Positions 21,810 to 23,146 of a stretch of DNA of 23,146 nt are shown piece by piece; positions within the stretch are counted from its first letter, which is position 1; every line of letters begins with the position of its first letter. Under the pieces are notes generated by a model, which was not told the origin of the DNA, did not search any database, and saw only the letters and a program-made list of their open reading frames with translations. Origin of the DNA: a virus; IMG/VR virus record IMGVR_UViG_3300048109_000012, positions 1-23,146 of that record; one strand, given 5' to 3'. Made by a program: the position numbers and the translations under genes.

Positions 21810-21957
21810 TGTCTGTCTCCCAGTATAGACCTGTCTTAATTAGAGACACAAAGCCCACGTTAAAGATGGCTCCAAATGTCTCTGGGTCACACTCAACCTG
21901 TAGTGTGGCACTGCCATCCTCGTGCTCCGTTATTTCAGTTATCTTAACTTCACTCAT
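21790..21957 (-). CDS. Small acidic protein, 55 aa
   Basis: ATG at 21957 overlaps the thyX stop (ATGAGTGA, 8 nt), and the TGA lies 20 nt inside the zinc-ribbon gene. The sequence runs MSEVKITEITEHEDGSATLQ, then VECDPETFGAIFNVGFVSLI, a beta hairpin followed by a helix. I recall similar 'EHEDGSAT...DPETF...GFVSLI' small proteins in T7-like and marine phages, with no known function. The overlaps on both sides support translation. Confidence 0.82.
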   Translation of the reverse strand: MSEVKITEITEHEDGSATLQVECDPETFGAIFNVGFVSLIKTGLYWETDNDKTNE

Positions 21958-22681
21958 CGTCATACTCCGTTAGTGCATCCCACGATACAGGGAATAGTTC
22001 AATCATCTTGTGGTCTATCTGCTTTGCTACCTCTCGTGTCTCTGCCTGTGTGTCAGCCTTGCAGCGCAGGTTACACATATCAGCGAAGGCATCTAGGCTA
22101 CCTGACCAGTACCACTCAGTCATAGTGTTCTGAGGTAATACCATACGTGCTTGCTCAGGTGCTACTTCATTATCAATCATCCTTTGGTAAAGATGTAGCA
22201 TCTTTTCATTGACCCAGCCTGCATAGCGGTCAATGGGTTCACTCCAGTTATCGTAGTGGGGGTGTTCTTCTGTACTTAGCTCGTCATCTAGCTCCATGAA
22301 ATGTAGTGTATCAATAGTTGTATCAGAAGAACCTTGCTTTTTATCTGCACTACGTCCACGCCATACATCAGGTACAAAGAACTCAGGCTCATCATCAACG
22401 TAACGTCTACTGATCTCATTCCATCTCAAGAACTTATGCTTGACTAGCTGCCGTGCTACAAAGATAGGAGCCTTGATGTGGAAGCTTGCAAAGCAATGAC
22501 CAAAGGGACTGATGTGCTTGTGCTTGGCTAGATAACGGATGAGCTTATCATCCTTAGCCTTGAGCTTTGGTGGCCCCCAAGGGTCATCCTCCATCTCAGA
22601 TGTCTTACCAAATGACACACGAGCAGCATTAGCTACAGTCAGGTCAGTGCCCATGTGGTCAATGTATGTTGCTTTAATCAT
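21950..22681 (-). CDS. thyX: Flavin-dependent thymidylate synthase ThyX, 243 aa
   Basis: Makes dTMP from dUMP using FAD and methylene-tetrahydrofolate. The start is the ATG at 22681 (ATGA overlap with the primase stop, AAGGAAG 8 nt upstream), not a TTG two codons earlier. The ThyX signature R-H-R-x2-S-x-N-x2-S-x-R-Y appears as KHKFLRWNEISRRY (residues 81-94), preceded by the family's VARQL. The basic residues at the RHR site are conservatively changed to K-H-K and the Ser to Arg. SPFGHCFASFHIKAPIF before it and EPEFF...WRGR after it also match phage ThyX. Gene content nearby (DUF3310, nrdJ) agrees with a dNTP role. Class II RNR and ThyX both occur in SIO1-type phages. Confidence 0.93.
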   Translation of the reverse strand: MIKATYIDHMGTDLTVANAARVSFGKTSEMEDDPWGPPKLKAKDDKLIRYLAKHKHISPFGHCFASFHIKAPIFVARQLVKHKFLRWNEISRRYVDDEPEFFVPDVWRGRSADKKQGSSDTTIDTLHFMELDDELSTEEHPHYDNWSEPIDRYAGWVNEKMLHLYQRMIDNEVAPEQARMVLPQNTMTEWYWSGSLDAFADMCNLRCKADTQAETREVAKQIDHKMIELFPVSWDALTEYDDE

Positions 22682-23146
22682 GTACAAACTTCCTTCAGTT
22701 GTTGCGTGTCCTCTTCGACACGATATTTAATATCATCTATTAGTTTCATAGCAACAGTGTCAACACCTGTCCAGAGTTTTATATCCCTGCTGAACTGTAA
22801 TGTCTTATCCATTGCATCAGGATCAAGTGCAACCACTGCCTTACGATATGTGCCTACCTTCTCCATGTGTTTCTTAGACAGTGACGTGCCAAGGATAGCC
22901 AAGGCTGTGATGTTAGGCACCAGCTGGGTGGCAACGATAGCAGAAACGACATCCTCTACAAGTAAAACGACATCACCCTTACCTGCTGTGAAGTAATTGG
23001 CTGCGCCAGTGTAGCGATACCACTTGGGCTGTGACCTTTTACCTACTGCCCTACCTACTGCATCAATGAGACGCCCCCTGTAGTGTATCGGAAAGACACT
23101 GCGCTCCTGTTTGACATCATAAAGCAAGCCAGGATAGTTACGAATA
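22678..23146 (-). CDS. TOPRIM DNA primase, C-terminal 155 codons (5' part outside window)
   Basis: The frame stays open to the window edge (IRNYPGLLYDV ahead of the first internal TTG), so this is the end of a longer gene. The TOPRIM elements are visible: VVLLVEDVVSAIVA with the conserved Glu, and AVVALDPDAMDK with the Asp-x-Asp pair that binds metal. Before them PIHYRGRLIDAVGRAVGK is the RNA-polymerase-like part of T7/DnaG primases, so the zinc-binding domain should lie upstream. It makes RNA primers for the replisome. Stop overlaps thyX (ATGA). Primase and helicase are separate genes here, unlike the fused T7 gp4. Confidence 0.88.
   Translation of the reverse strand, partial: IRNYPGLLYDVKQERSVFPIHYRGRLIDAVGRAVGKRSQPKWYRYTGAANYFTAGKGDVVLLVEDVVSAIVATQLVPNITALAILGTSLSKKHMEKVGTYRKAVVALDPDAMDKTLQFSRDIKLWTGVDTVAMKLIDDIKYRVEEDTQQLKEVCT

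Noticed and set aside
22682-22687. TTG at 22687 as the thyX start
   Set aside because: The ATG two codons later has the better distance to AAGGAAG and the ATGA overlap seen at other junctions.
1-23146. tRNA genes, integrase, repressor or attachment site
   Set aside because: The window is almost completely covered by coding frames and no clover-leaf, recombinase motif or long direct repeat was seen; lysogeny is not supported here.

Overview
This window looks like roughly half of the genome of a lytic, T7-like tailed phage, probably a podovirus infecting a marine alphaproteobacterium of the Roseobacter group. The assignment rests on a gene set: family A DNA polymerase, separate DnaB-like helicase and TOPRIM primase, a T7 gp3-type endonuclease I, PhoH, a class II (adenosylcobalamin-dependent) ribonucleotide reductase, ThyX, a MazG-like protein and a DUF1289 protein. 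From memory this combination matches roseophage SIO1 and the 'cobavirus' group (Zobellviridae). No database search was possible, so the placement is an inference. No integrase, repressor, tRNA or phage RNA polymerase is visible here.

Layout. The window has two convergent blocks. Positions 1-10379 (+ strand) are a late virion and lysis block. It holds the tail end of a cut-off gene, three small conserved phage genes (73, 71 and 84 aa), a 685-aa alanine-rich repeat protein, a 548-aa protein with a peptidoglycan-binding and a GH19-like lysozyme domain, a 140-aa membrane protein (holin candidate), and 183-, 452- and 1152-aa probable structural proteins. The last three, with the 685-aa protein, are candidates for internal virion (ejection) proteins. 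A GC-rich hairpin with a T-tail (10388-10412) separates this block from the next.

Positions 10415-23146 (- strand; transcription runs from high to low coordinates) are a tightly packed replication and nucleotide-metabolism block. In transcription order it reads: primase (cut by the window edge), thyX, two tiny genes, a DUF3310 gene, a tiny gene, two small genes, helicase, polA, then a 43-bp gap with a good sigma70-type promoter. After the gap come an ssb candidate, a Cas4/RecB-like 4Fe-4S nuclease, endonuclease I, two small genes, mazG-like, nrdJ, DUF1289, glutaredoxin, two small genes, a GIY-YIG endonuclease, phoH and a 67-aa helical protein. Nearly every junction is an overlap (ATGA, TAATG or longer), so translation is probably coupled.

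How the genes work together. Primase, helicase, PolA, the ssb candidate, the nuclease and endonuclease I form a replication/recombination set. NrdJ with its glutaredoxin, ThyX, a DUF3310 protein (related to the T7 gp1.7 nucleotide kinase) and MazG would make and balance dNTPs. NrdJ makes this dependent on host vitamin B12 but not on oxygen. Five genes of 42-55 aa were read directly from the sequence: 12042-12185, 14807-14974, 21227-21355, 21675-21809 and 21790-21957. Several starts were moved to sites supported by ribosome-binding sites and overlaps. There is no stretch over 300 bases without a gene.
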